From contig NZ_OU745373.1 of assembly GCF_916618745.1 (NCBI RefSeq), forward strand, positions 1,190,001 through 1,254,000: a stretch of DNA of 64,000 nucleotides, in the 5' to 3' direction. Origin of the DNA: Cardiobacterium sp. Marseille-Q4385 (GTDB lineage Bacteria > Pseudomonadota > Gammaproteobacteria > Cardiobacteriales > Cardiobacteriaceae). The notes beneath the pieces are model-generated. The model did no database searches. It worked only from the letters and a program-made list of their open reading frames with translations, and was not told the DNA's origin. Of this stretch, positions 33,196 through 41,718 are shown one piece after another; position 1 is the stretch's first letter; each line of letters begins with the position of its first letter. A program made the position numbers and the translations under genes.

Positions 33196-34089
33196 ATGCA
33201 GGAAAATCTCTCTCCCGCCGCTCCGCCTAAAGCGGGCGTTGGCGCTTATATCGCGTTGTTGTTCGCGGTAATTTTCTTCTCCGGCATCAGCGTCAGCGAG
33301 CCGGTCAAAAATTTCGGTACTACCCTTGCGCGGCAGCTGAATGTCGAGCCAAAGAAAGTGCACGATATTTTCAGTGTCTTTGACTTCAATACCCTGAACG
33401 GCAAGTTCGGCAAAGTTATTATCCCTGACGCCAAAGCGAAAGATACCAAGGCAAAAGACGCTGCTGCGAAAGACGCTGCTGCGAAAGACGCTGCTGCGAA
33501 AGACGCTGCTGCGAAAGACAGCGGTGCGAAAGACGCCAAAGCGAAAGAAGCAGCCTATACCACCGGCAATTTCAGCGGTGAAGGCGGCGTGGGTGCGCGG
33601 CAGGGCTTCATGTTCGCCCTGACCCTGGCACCAACGACGCTTTTTGCGATGGGCATCATCGCCGTGCTCGAACACTACGGCGCACTAGAAGCAATGCGCC
33701 GCCTGCTGCAACGAACCCTCAAATGGCTGATGGGCATCCCCGGCGATACCGGTCTCGCCATGATTGCCAGCTTCCAGTCCACCGATGCTGGTGCAGCGTT
33801 GACCCGCTCGCTTTATGACCAGGGGCAACTCAGCACGCGCGAGCGGGACATTTTTACCATGTTCCAGTTCAGCGCAGGCGCGACCATCACCAACTTCCTC
33901 GGCTCCGGCGCAGCCCTTCTGGCGCTGACCTCGGTCGCCGCTGACGGCACCACGCAAGGCGTACCGACCACCATCGGTATCTGCTTCGCCGTCCTCTTCT
34001 TCTTCAAATTCTTCGGCGCAAACCTGATGCGGCTGTATCTCAACTTCGCCGACCGTAAACCACAGACACCAGCGGAGAACCAGCCATGA
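33196..34089 (+). CDS. yjiH: YjiH-like membrane protein (nucleoside-recognition/Gate domain) with AAAKD repeat insert
   Basis: Inner-membrane protein of 297 residues and likely half of a two-component permease with YjiG. TM near residues 18-38, then a long loop containing a Lys/Ala/Asp repeat stretch (about 75-120) built from 15-bp units. The Gate region follows (GVGARQGFMFALTLAPTTLFAMG, GDTGLAMIASFQSTDAGAALT, FSAGATITNFLGSGAALLAL). E. coli YjiH is about 225 residues, so the repeat insert explains the extra length. ATG 33196 follows GAGGTG; an earlier in-frame ATG at 33157 is less plausible. It overlaps yjiG by 4 bp. Confidence 0.85.
   Translation: MQENLSPAAPPKAGVGAYIALLFAVIFFSGISVSEPVKNFGTTLARQLNVEPKKVHDIFSVFDFNTLNGKFGKVIIPDAKAKDTKAKDAAAKDAAAKDAAAKDAAAKDSGAKDAKAKEAAYTTGNFSGEGGVGARQGFMFALTLAPTTLFAMGIIAVLEHYGALEAMRRLLQRTLKWLMGIPGDTGLAMIASFQSTDAGAALTRSLYDQGQLSTRERDIFTMFQFSAGATITNFLGSGAALLALTSVAADGTTQGVPTTIGICFAVLFFFKFFGANLMRLYLNFADRKPQTPAENQP
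33460..33534 (+). repeat. 15-bp tandem repeats encoding AAAKD in yjiH
   Basis: Four perfect copies of GCTGCTGCGAAAGAC (33460-33519) and one variant (33520-33534), flanked by diverged copies. Length changes would stay in frame. Confidence 0.92.
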
Positions 34090-34550
34090 GCGAGCAAAAC
34101 GAAAAAGTGATGATCACCGACGTCTTCGTCAGCGGGGTCAAACGTGGCTGGAATATCGCTATCGGTAGCATGCTGCCGAACGTGTTGATGGCCTTCGTCC
34201 TCATCTACTTCCTCAAGCTAACCGGCATTCTTGATCTGCTTGGTAGTGTCTGCGCACCGATGATGCGTCTCTTTGGCCTGCCCGGCGAAGCCCTGATGGT
34301 ACTGCTCGCTTCCTGGCTGTCGATGGGCGGCGGCGTTGGCGTCGCCTCCAGCCTGTTCGCCGTCGGCACCCTCAGCCTGCATGACGTTGCCGTCCTGGCC
34401 CCGGCCATGTACCTGATGGGCTCGCAGGTGCAATACATCGGGCGTCTGCTTGGCGTGGTCGGCGTGCCCGGCAAATACATCCCGGTGATGGTGCTCATCT
34501 CCGTCATCAACGCCCTACTTTCCCTTGTCGTCATGCAAATCCTCGTATAG
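34086..34550 (+). CDS. yjiG: YjiG-like membrane protein (Gate domain)
   Basis: A 154-residue inner-membrane partner of YjiH. Hydrophobic segments at about 29-47, 60-80, 92-112 and 130-152, with the Gate signature LLASWLSMGGGVGVASSLFAVG. Pairs like this accompany peptidase genes (iadA in E. coli) and may carry an amino acid or small peptide. Here the partner is an M20 peptidase gene 10 bp downstream, supporting a peptide-use operon (inference). Confidence 0.88.
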   Translation: MSEQNEKVMITDVFVSGVKRGWNIAIGSMLPNVLMAFVLIYFLKLTGILDLLGSVCAPMMRLFGLPGEALMVLLASWLSMGGGVGVASSLFAVGTLSLHDVAVLAPAMYLMGSQVQYIGRLLGVVGVPGKYIPVMVLISVINALLSLVVMQILV

Positions 34551-34559
34551 GAGAAGATC

Positions 34560-35681
34560 ATGAAAAAAGAAACCTTCCTGGAACACCTGAAACCCCTCAT
34601 CAACACCGACTGCGGCAGCTATCAGCCGGAAGGCGTCGGCAAAATCGCCGATATGCTCACTGATAAATACACCGCGCTTGGCTGGCATGTGACGCGCAAA
34701 CATCTGCATGACGAAGTTGGCCCGGGCCTGCTCATCACCAACCGCGAGAATCCCGACCATTACGACGTGATGCTCATCGGCCATATCGATACCGTCTTCC
34801 CCGCCGGTACCGCCGCCGCCCGCCCCTTCAAAGTCGAAGGCAACCGTGCCTACGGCCCCGGCGTCGCCGACATGAAAAACGGCGTCGTTGCCATGTATGC
34901 CGCCCTTAGCGAACTTGAACCGGCGGTGCGCGACAAACTCTCCATCGCCGTGTTGCACAACCCGGATGAAGAAATCAGCTCCATCCACTCCGAACCGTGG
35001 ATACTCGAAGAAGCGAAAAAAGCCGCTTACGTCCTCGTCTGCGAATCCGCGCGCGCTGACGGCTCGCTGGTCAACCGCAGAAAAGGCAGCGCCACCTTCG
35101 GTCTGCACTTCCACGGCATCGCCTCGCACGCCGGCAACGATCCGGAAAAAGGCCGCTCGGCAGTCGTCGAAATGGCGCACTGGATTCTCGAACTCGGTAA
35201 ACACAACGACTACGCTAACGGTACCAGCCTGACCATCGGCCTGGTCAAAGGCGGCAGCGCCAGCAACGTCGTCCCCGAATACGCCGAAGCCACCCTGGAC
35301 CTCCGCTTCTGGGACAACAACAAATTTGACGAAATCAAGGCACTGCTCAACAAACTCGCCGCCAAACCGTTTGTGGATGGCGTGAAAGTAGAAGTCCGCG
35401 TACAAGCGAAAAAACCGGCGATGGTCATGAACGCCGGCACGGAAAAACTGATGCACTTCGTCGAAGCGGCAGGCAAAAAAATCGGCCTGCCCATCACCTG
35501 GCAGGCGGTCGGCGGCGGCTCAGACGCTAACGTCACCTCAGCCCACGGTATCCCCTCGCTGGACGGCTTTGGCCCGATCGGCGCCTGCTTCCACAGCGAC
35601 AAAGAATATTTGGAAATCGACAGCATCGAACAACGTGTCGCCCTGCTGAAAGCGACCATCGAAGAAATCGCCGCTGCCTGA
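34560..35681 (+). CDS. M20 family metallopeptidase (carboxypeptidase G2-like)
   Basis: Zinc-dependent peptidase of 373 residues. Metal and catalytic motifs: LIGHIDTVFP (His and Asp), YGPGVADMKNG (bridging Asp), LHNPDEEISS (catalytic Glu and metal Glu), and the C-terminal ACFHSDKEYLEI (His). The dimerisation domain occupies the middle (about 180-290). The M20A glutamate-carboxypeptidase subfamily fits best. No signal peptide, so cytosolic, presumably cutting peptides imported by YjiH-YjiG. AGGAG precedes the ATG. Confidence 0.9.
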   Translation: MKKETFLEHLKPLINTDCGSYQPEGVGKIADMLTDKYTALGWHVTRKHLHDEVGPGLLITNRENPDHYDVMLIGHIDTVFPAGTAAARPFKVEGNRAYGPGVADMKNGVVAMYAALSELEPAVRDKLSIAVLHNPDEEISSIHSEPWILEEAKKAAYVLVCESARADGSLVNRRKGSATFGLHFHGIASHAGNDPEKGRSAVVEMAHWILELGKHNDYANGTSLTIGLVKGGSASNVVPEYAEATLDLRFWDNNKFDEIKALLNKLAAKPFVDGVKVEVRVQAKKPAMVMNAGTEKLMHFVEAAGKKIGLPITWQAVGGGSDANVTSAHGIPSLDGFGPIGACFHSDKEYLEIDSIEQRVALLKATIEEIAAA

Positions 35682-35700
35682 GCGGATGATGACAACACCA

Positions 35701-35730
35701 AACGCCCCCGCTAGGGGGCGTTTCCTTTTG
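35701..35730 (+). terminator. Terminator of the yjiHG-peptidase operon
   Basis: AACGCCCCC, loop GCTA, GGGGGCGTTTCCTTTT, 20 bp after the peptidase stop. Confidence 0.85.
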
Positions 35731-35731
35731 G

Positions 35732-35806
35732 CGCCTTGGCAAATACGCTGTCTGGCGGGCCCGGTAACTACGCCACTTGACGCCCCCGGCGAATACACCG
35801 CTTGGC
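35732..35806. repeat. Three abutting 25-bp repeats (reverse orientation)
   Basis: On the minus strand, units at 35806-35782, 35781-35757 and 35756-35732 start GCCAAGCGG, GTCAAGTGG and GCCAGACAG. They keep exact 25-bp spacing; the third is diverged. Confidence 0.8.
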
Positions 35807-36130
35807 GGGCGTAGGGCGGGCGTAGGGCGGGCTTCAGCCCGCCGAGCAGGCGCGGCCTGCTTTTGCGCTTCGGGTAAACATGACTGCCAAGCGGGGAAAC
35901 AACGCGCTTTTGTTTTTGAGACGTTGCAGGCAACGTCTCTACAAAACCCGGTAACCACGCCGCTTGGCGCGTCCAAACGAGAGACCCCCCCGTGAAGAAG
36001 GTCGGGGGGGTGGTTTCAGCCCACCGGGCAGGCATAAGCCCGCTTGGAGCGATCTTTGCAGTAGCCTGGAAGCAGTGCCGCCAAGCGGCGTAAATGCCGG
36101 ATCTACCAGACGACCATGGGGGCTTTTGTT
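35806..36130. repeat. Mosaic of palindromic intergenic repeats
   Basis: No gene. It holds GTAGGGCGGG...CAGCCCGCC palindromes (35809-35842), a further GCCAAGCGG copy (35885), a near-perfect hairpin GAGACGTTGC/GCAACGTCTC (35918-35939), an inverted CCGCTTGGCG copy (about 35959), a C7/G7 hairpin (about 35986-36011), a CAGCCCACCGGGCAGG element (about 36017), and a GCCAAGCGG-GTAAA copy (about 36080). This looks like a landing zone for short repeats. Confidence 0.75.
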
Positions 36131-36205
36131 GTACATGAAGGCTGCATATACAGGACCATTTACGAAAAGGGGATAAATCAGCGCCGTATAACGCTCTGGT
36201 AACGG

Positions 36206-37117
36206 CTATGCCTCAAAGCGGAGGCCATCGCCATCTATAACGACCGCCTGATGCTGCGGGGGCGGCGTGTCCGCGAAGGCAAGAATACAGTCGCCAAGAC
36301 CGCTGCCGCTGATTTTCACCGCATGGGCATGCGGGCGCGCGGCGGCGAGATGCGCTGCCTGCACCGCATCGCAAACACCGAGCTCCTCCAGCAAATGCTG
36401 GTAGTCATTCAGCAGACGGTAACCCTCCGCCCAGTCGCCGCACGAGATAGCAGCAATCGTCGCCGCGCTGTTTTCGCCCATGCGCGCGTAAATATCCTGA
36501 TAATGCAGCGGCTCGGCAGCAGCACGGGTAGCAATTTGCGCCAGCACCTCAGCTGTCGGCGTCTTATAACCCGCATAACGCAGACTGAGGCCGGTCGGCG
36601 GCAGGGGCAGTGCGCTAATGTGGGCTGGTGCAGCATCCGTGGCGGGTGTGTAGGCAACCATACCGCCTGCAAGCGAAGCGGCAAGATCCGCACCGCTGCC
36701 ACGCTGCTGCACGGCAAGGATGGTACGGTGCGCCGCTTGGTGCAAGGCGAGGAGATCAAAAGCGTCACCGCGCAGGCGGGCAAGTAAGGCGGTGAGCGTG
36801 GCGGTAACGGCAGCAGAAGAGCCGAGGCCGAGGGTAGGGTCAATATCGCTCACAATATCGAGTTCCAGACCGCAGACAGGCGGCGCCTGACGCAGGGCGG
36901 CGAGGATAAAACGCAGCTTGGGATGATCGGCGAGGGTATCAAGATCGGTCGCGTGGTCGGCGAGGGCGCTGTGGATAAGAATGCGGCGGTCAGTGCGGGA
37001 ACGCAGATGAATGCGGACGCGTGCAGCGACGGCACAGACAATAGCGGGCGCGCCATACACCACGGCGTGCTCACCGCTGACCATGAGGGAGCCGGGGGCA
37101 GAGGCAGTGAGCTGCAT
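36206..37117 (-). CDS. Mevalonate kinase-like GHMP kinase
   Basis: ATP-dependent small-molecule kinase of 303 residues. N-terminal APGSLMVSGEHAVVYGAPAIV closely follows the mevalonate-kinase signature, although the usual Lys after APG is Ser. DPTLGLGSSAAVTATL is the phosphate loop, GSGADLAASLAGG carries the catalytic Asp, and KISGSGLGDCILAF is the C-terminal motif. It would phosphorylate mevalonate in the mevalonate isoprenoid route, uncommon in gammaproteobacteria; other pathway genes are not in the window. ATG 37117 lies one base after the stop of the XRE gene; GTG 37129 is an alternative start. Confidence 0.85.
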   Translation of the reverse strand: MQLTASAPGSLMVSGEHAVVYGAPAIVCAVAARVRIHLRSRTDRRILIHSALADHATDLDTLADHPKLRFILAALRQAPPVCGLELDIVSDIDPTLGLGSSAAVTATLTALLARLRGDAFDLLALHQAAHRTILAVQQRGSGADLAASLAGGMVAYTPATDAAPAHISALPLPPTGLSLRYAGYKTPTAEVLAQIATRAAAEPLHYQDIYARMGENSAATIAAISCGDWAEGYRLLNDYQHLLEELGVCDAVQAAHLAAARPHAHAVKISGSGLGDCILAFADTPPPQHQAVVIDGDGLRFEA

Positions 37118-37118
37118 T

Positions 37119-37538
37119 TCAAACACCACCGTTTTTTTGTAAGACGGCGACTAGAGTGCGCAACGTCTCGATTTCACGCGCTTGCTGGGCGATAAGCGCA
37201 TCCTTTTGCGCACCCAGAGCTTCCTGATGCCGCAATTGCTGTTGCAGACGGTTGATTTCGGCGGTGAGCGCTTGTTGCGAGGTGGCGTAATCATTCCTGC
37301 CATGCTGACTCTTTTCGCTAATCAGACAAATAATGCTGCGTTCATTTATAGCCATTAATTCCTTGAGGTCAACATTAAATACACTGGCTATCTGTTCTAA
37401 TCTGGAAATGTTAAGACGGGTTTCGCCATATTCTAATTTGGCATAGCCATCAGTGGACATACTCAAACGGGTAACCATATCTTCTTGTGGCCGGCGCCAC
37501 AATTCACGCTTAGTGTAAAGTTTATTGTATATCTTCAT
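37119..37538 (-). CDS. XRE-family helix-turn-helix protein with coiled-coil tail
   Basis: A 139-residue regulator-like protein. Residues about 10-62 form an HTH_3 fold (QEDMVTRLSMSTDGYAKLEYGETRLNISRLEQIASVFNVD). A Gln/Glu-rich predicted coiled coil follows (about 88-135). It lies directly upstream of, and is nearly fused to, the GHMP kinase gene, so it may be cotranscribed. It has markedly lower G+C than the kinase and matches the A+T-rich DNA upstream, suggesting a different origin. Confidence 0.8.
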   Translation of the reverse strand: MKIYNKLYTKRELWRRPQEDMVTRLSMSTDGYAKLEYGETRLNISRLEQIASVFNVDLKELMAINERSIICLISEKSQHGRNDYATSQQALTAEINRLQQQLRHQEALGAQKDALIAQQAREIETLRTLVAVLQKNGGV

Positions 37539-37539
37539 T

Positions 37540-38120
37540 AGAACCCTCTTTATTAGAGATAGTCACAAATAAAAATTGTAGCCAGCAGAGATTAGCAATT
37601 CTAGTGAAAATAATCAAACCGTTTTCATCCTATCGAGAATATATTGGGGAATAGTAGATATAATAGATCTATCCAAATATTGGATCTATACCATGAACAT
37701 ATCTATAAGTTGTAGTATTCTTTACCTTACACTTATTATGGCAAGGTTATTTTTGTATATCCCATGTGGGTATATCATTTTGCAATTATTTATAGAGATC
37801 ATGCCTACTTAATATTCTCTTAGAGCAGTCTATAAAAGTACCGCTTGAATATGGTTTTTCAGACTCTTTGCCAAGATTGGTATAACATCTGCCGCACTGT
37901 GGAATTGACGCACCATATACCGGAGAGCTGCCGTGTCTGGAAAGCTGAACCACGCCCGCGCGGTCGCTCGCCGGTGCGTCCCTATCTGCGCTTATGCCAG
38001 GCACGCGCACCCTGAAAATCGTCCGCATCCTGGCGCGGTAAATGCTACCTGCCCAATGCCTACAGCCCCGCTGAGAGACGCCCCGCCGCGTCTCTTTTCA
38101 TAGCACAACTGGAGCCCACC
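37540..38120. other. A+T-rich intergenic stretch without a confident gene
   Basis: About 580 bp. From 37540 to about 37880 the A+T content is far above the surroundings, then returns to normal by 37930. A minus-strand frame at 37786-38028 (80 codons) has no recognisable family and no clear ribosome-binding site. It probably contains the XRE gene promoter and possibly the remains of transferred DNA. Confidence 0.5.
38074..38098 (+). terminator. Hairpin with T run just upstream of the first DUF1176 gene
   Basis: AGAGACGC, loop CCCGCC, GCGTCTCT, then TTTT. It ends 22 bp before the ATG; as a terminator it could insulate or attenuate the downstream genes. Confidence 0.6.
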
Positions 38121-39155
38121 ATGACCCGCAAAACCCTCCTCCTCCTCCTCGCTGCCCTGCCGCTTGCCGCCTCCGCTTTCGATGACAACGGCAGCTATTT
38201 TGAGCACAAAAACTGGGAAATTGCCTGCGATAACACCGGCACCTGCCGCGCAGCCGGCTACCAGGCTGGCGAGGAAGATCAGGCCATCTCCATCCTTCTC
38301 ATGCGCGGCGCCGGGGCGGATGCCGCCATCACTGGCGAAATTACCGTCATCGACCCCAACGGGGACGACAAGAACCGGCAAGCACTCAGCGGCCACCTCT
38401 ACCTTGATGACAAAAACCTCGGAAACGTCACCCTCAGCGACGATGAAGCCGGGCTAAAAGGACGCCTCAGCCCCGCCCAGAGCGAAGCCGTCAGCAAAGC
38501 CGTCGTCGGCAGCGGCAAAATCACCTTCCGCACGGACAAACTGACCTGGGCCCTCTCCAGCGAAGGTGCCAACGCCGTGCTGCTGAAAATGGATGAATAT
38601 CAGGGTCGGGTCGGTACTCCAACTGCCCTCATCAAGCGCGGCAAGGACAAAAAAACCATCCCCGCTCCGGCTGCCAAACCCATCATCCATGCCGCTGCCG
38701 TGCCGGACACCCCGCCGCGCGTCCTGAAAGCAGGGGACACCGAATACAGCGCCCTGCGCCACCTGCTCGCCGAAAAGGCTGGGGACGAATGCATTGACAT
38801 CAGCGAAAGCGAGAACAGCATCACCCTCTACCCACTCGACAGCAGCCACATCCTCACCGAAACCAGCTGCTGGGTCGCTGCCTACAATAGCGCCAACTAC
38901 TACGCTATCCTCAGTGCTGACCTGAAAACCATCACCGCCAGCGTGGACGTCGAAGATGGCTACGATTACAGCGACGGTACCATCGAAGGTGGCGGACGCA
39001 AGCGCGGCCTTGGTGACTGCCTCTTTATCACCCGCCACACCTGGGACGGCAAGCGCTTCGTCCCCACCTATAAAGCAGGCAGTGGCCAATGCAAAGGCTT
39101 CCCCGGCGCCGCCTGGATGCTGCCGACCCGTGTCACCACCGTGCAAAAACCCTGA
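38121..39155 (+). CDS. DUF1176 secreted protein, copy 1
   Basis: Periplasmic protein of 344 residues and unknown biochemical role. Signal peptide MTRKTLLLLLAALPLAASAF; the mature start carries the DUF1176 hallmark FEHKNWEIACDNTGTCRAAGY. Later features are GRLSPAQSEAVSKAVVGS, GRVGTPTALIKRGKD, and a C-terminal segment with CWVAAYNSANYYAI and YDYSDGTIEGGGRKRGLGDC. Eight or so Cys suggest disulfides. The neighbouring copy is closely similar over the full length, so this is a recent tandem duplication. Confidence 0.88.
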   Translation: MTRKTLLLLLAALPLAASAFDDNGSYFEHKNWEIACDNTGTCRAAGYQAGEEDQAISILLMRGAGADAAITGEITVIDPNGDDKNRQALSGHLYLDDKNLGNVTLSDDEAGLKGRLSPAQSEAVSKAVVGSGKITFRTDKLTWALSSEGANAVLLKMDEYQGRVGTPTALIKRGKDKKTIPAPAAKPIIHAAAVPDTPPRVLKAGDTEYSALRHLLAEKAGDECIDISESENSITLYPLDSSHILTETSCWVAAYNSANYYAILSADLKTITASVDVEDGYDYSDGTIEGGGRKRGLGDCLFITRHTWDGKRFVPTYKAGSGQCKGFPGAAWMLPTRVTTVQKP

Positions 39156-39174
39156 CCCATAAAAGGACAACACC

Positions 39175-40206
39175 ATGATCCGCAAACCCCTCACCCTCCT
39201 CGCGGCGCTGCCGCTTGCCGCCCTCGCTTTCGACGATAACGGCAGCTATTTCGAACACAAAGACTGGGAAATCGCCTGCGACAACACCGGCACCTGCCGT
39301 GCTGCCGGTTACCAGGCCGGCTACGAAGCGCAGGCTATCTCCCTCCTCCTCGTGCGCGACGCCGGCGCAGATGCTGCCGTGAGCGGCGAAATCGCCGTAA
39401 CCGACCTCAACTGGGACGATAAAGCCCCGCAACCGCTCAAAGGCAGCCTCTACCTCAACGACAAAAACCTGGGCGAAATCACCCTCAGCGGCGATGACGT
39501 CGCACCGAAAGCCCGCCTCAGCCCCGCCCAGAGCGAAGCCGTCAGCAAAGCCGTCGTCGGTAGCGACAAAATCACCTTCCGCACAGACAAAACCACCTGG
39601 ACCCTCTCCAACGAAGGTGCCAACGCCGTGCTGCTGAAAATGGACGACTATCAGGGCCGGGTCGGCACCCCGACTGCCCTCATCAAGCGCGGCAAGGATC
39701 AAAAAACCATCCCCGCCCCGGCTGCCAAACCTGTCATCCATGCCGCTACCTTGCCGGGCACCCCGCCACGCGTCCTGAAAGCAGGGGACGGCGAATATAG
39801 TGCCCTGCGCCGCCTGCTCGCGGAAAAAGCAGGCGATGACTGTGACCGCATGAGCGAAGGCGAGAACGAGATCACCCTCTACCCGCTAGACAGCAGCCAC
39901 ACCCTTGCCGAAACCGCCTGCTGGCTTGCCGCCTACAACAGCGCCAACTACTACGCTATCCTCAGCCCCGACCTGAAAACCATCGCCGCCACCGTGGACA
40001 TCGAAGACGGTTACGATTACAGCGACGGCACTATCGAAAGCGGCGGACGTGGGCGTGGCCTCGGCGACTGCTTCTCGCTTACCCGCCACACCTGGGACGG
40101 CAAGCGCTTCGTTACCACTTACAGCGCCGGCAGCGGCCAATGCAAAGGCTTCCCCGGTGGCGCCTGGGAGCTGCCGACCCGCGTCACCACCGTGCAAAAA
40201 CCCTAA
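39175..40206 (+). CDS. DUF1176 secreted protein, copy 2
   Basis: A 343-residue paralogue of the preceding gene, starting 19 bp after its stop. Signal peptide MIRKPLTLLAALPLAALAF, then FEHKDWEIACDNTGTCRAAGY. Long identical stretches with copy 1 include LSPAQSEAVSKAVVGS and QGRVGTPTALIKRGKD. Differences cluster in the surface-like segment after the first Cys pair and near the Cys around CDRMSEGE. It shares AAAGGACAACACC before its ATG with the leader of the third gene. Confidence 0.88.
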   Translation: MIRKPLTLLAALPLAALAFDDNGSYFEHKDWEIACDNTGTCRAAGYQAGYEAQAISLLLVRDAGADAAVSGEIAVTDLNWDDKAPQPLKGSLYLNDKNLGEITLSGDDVAPKARLSPAQSEAVSKAVVGSDKITFRTDKTTWTLSNEGANAVLLKMDDYQGRVGTPTALIKRGKDQKTIPAPAAKPVIHAATLPGTPPRVLKAGDGEYSALRRLLAEKAGDDCDRMSEGENEITLYPLDSSHTLAETACWLAAYNSANYYAILSPDLKTIAATVDIEDGYDYSDGTIESGGRGRGLGDCFSLTRHTWDGKRFVTTYSAGSGQCKGFPGGAWELPTRVTTVQKP

Positions 40207-40225
40207 CCCATAAAAGGAAAACACC

Positions 40226-41296
40226 ATGATCCGCAAACCCCTGACCCTTGCCCTCATCCTTGCCGCGACGACGGCCGCAGCAGCCCCCCTGCCGCTGGCT
40301 GACAACCTCCCCGCCGGAAAAGACGGCGCCCTGAGCTACATCGGCAAAGAAAGCAAAACCACCGCGCCGCTCGCCCTCACCCTCAAGCCTGAAGGTGGCG
40401 CGACCGTCGCCATCATCCCGCAGGGCGGCAAAGTCACCGCACTCATTAGCGACGGCAAAGGCCATACCCTCGTCGCCAACCACTTTGGCCTCACCGGCTG
40501 GGCGCAACCCGCCACCGCCGCAGACGACAACGACGACTTTCCCGCCCTGGAAAAAAGCGAACTGCGCGAGAAAGGCGGCGACCCGATTTTCAACCTGCGC
40601 TACCTGCCGACGCTTGGCAAGGCCACGCAGGAGACCTACTACCTGGATGACAACGGCAAACAGCACCAGGGCACCCCGCCTGAGGGCAAACCGGAAGAAG
40701 CCTCCCCATACTACGAAGTGTATGACCACCTGCTCGATACCGCCCTCAAAGCAGGCGGCGCCACCTACCGCATCGACTGCTCGACCGGCATGAGCGATGA
40801 CTTCTATTGCCTCTTCCAGCCCGCCGGTGCTGCCCGCGATGACGCCGCCACCCTGAGCGGGCGGGATTACTACCTCCCCGGCAACGGCTATGTGTACACC
40901 GACTACGACGACAGCGGCAGCAGCTACTACCGCAAACGGCAAAAATGGGCGCTGGACGGCAAAACCTTCAAAGAAGTTGCCCAACCGTATTACTACCTCG
41001 GCCTCGACAGCACCTACCACGGCAACTACGAAAATAAAGATGCCCCCCTGACGCTGACCGACGACAGCGGCAAAAAAGTGGCGACCCTGAAAGCGGGCGA
41101 CAAACTCACCCTGCTGCTGGCGGATGCCGGCTACGACTGCCCAGCCAACGCCCGTATCGGCAACGAAAACGACCCCATCTGCACCGAAGCCCGTCTGCTC
41201 ATCAAAACGGCAGACGGCACCCTCGGCTGGCTGCTGCTTGATTACAGCAAAGAAGATGCCCCCAGTATTGACGGTCTGCACCCGCTGGCGGGCTGA
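40226..41296 (+). CDS. Secreted protein of unknown function (SH3-like segments)
   Basis: Third gene of the tandem set, 356 residues. Its leader and first residues (MIRKPLTLALILAATTAAAA) copy those of DUF1176 copy 2, but the mature sequence is unrelated. There are two SH3-like strands near each end (GKVTALISDGKGHTLVANHFGLTGWAQ; LKAGDKLTLLLADAGYDC and DGTLGWLLLDYSKED) and a Tyr/Asp-rich centre (YVYTDYDDSGSSYYRKRQKW). Four Cys could form disulfides. I do not recognise a named family. It probably shares a transcript with both DUF1176 genes. Confidence 0.75.
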   Translation: MIRKPLTLALILAATTAAAAPLPLADNLPAGKDGALSYIGKESKTTAPLALTLKPEGGATVAIIPQGGKVTALISDGKGHTLVANHFGLTGWAQPATAADDNDDFPALEKSELREKGGDPIFNLRYLPTLGKATQETYYLDDNGKQHQGTPPEGKPEEASPYYEVYDHLLDTALKAGGATYRIDCSTGMSDDFYCLFQPAGAARDDAATLSGRDYYLPGNGYVYTDYDDSGSSYYRKRQKWALDGKTFKEVAQPYYYLGLDSTYHGNYENKDAPLTLTDDSGKKVATLKAGDKLTLLLADAGYDCPANARIGNENDPICTEARLLIKTADGTLGWLLLDYSKEDAPSIDGLHPLAG

Positions 41297-41311
41297 GCGT
41301 TAAACGTCAAT

Positions 41312-41346
41312 AAAAAGGGTGGACGATACTGTCCACCCTTTTTATT
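41312..41346. terminator. Bidirectional terminator
   Basis: TAAAAAGGGTGGAC, loop GATACT, GTCCACCCTTTTTA. It closes the DUF1176 operon and lies just beyond the tag stop codon on the other strand. Confidence 0.92.
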
Positions 41347-41718
41347 TGGGCAAGCCGCCTTTATCCGTCACTTGTCAGCCAGCGCGGGCGAGCGGCAAGA
41401 ATCCGGGCATACACCGGACAATCGCGGCGGTGTGCGCCTTCGAGATAACCGCTGCTCATCAGAAATTCGCCGGTGATTTCAGGGCCGGTGAAGGCAAAGG
41501 TTTTCTTGAATAGCTTGACCCAGACGGCTTTGTCCGCGCCTGCCTGCGCGTCCAGCCAGGCACGGAAACCGCCGTGTGCCGCTTGCAGCTCGCGGATGAC
41601 GCGGGCGTTGTGGATGGCGGCTGCTATTTTGCGGCGGTTACGGATGATGCCGGCGTCTGCGAGCAGGCGGGCGATGTCGGCCTCACCGTAGGCGGCGACG
41701 TGCTCAATAGCGAAATGG

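Noticed and set aside
35533..36136. Frames at 35533-35976, 35538-36035 and 35939-36136 in the repeat-rich interval
   Set aside because: They are composed mostly of repeat and palindrome sequence with no conserved motif or ribosome-binding site.
37786..38028. An 80-codon minus-strand frame in the A+T-rich stretch
   Set aside because: No motif, no clear start signal, and a composition break within the frame; not supported as a gene.
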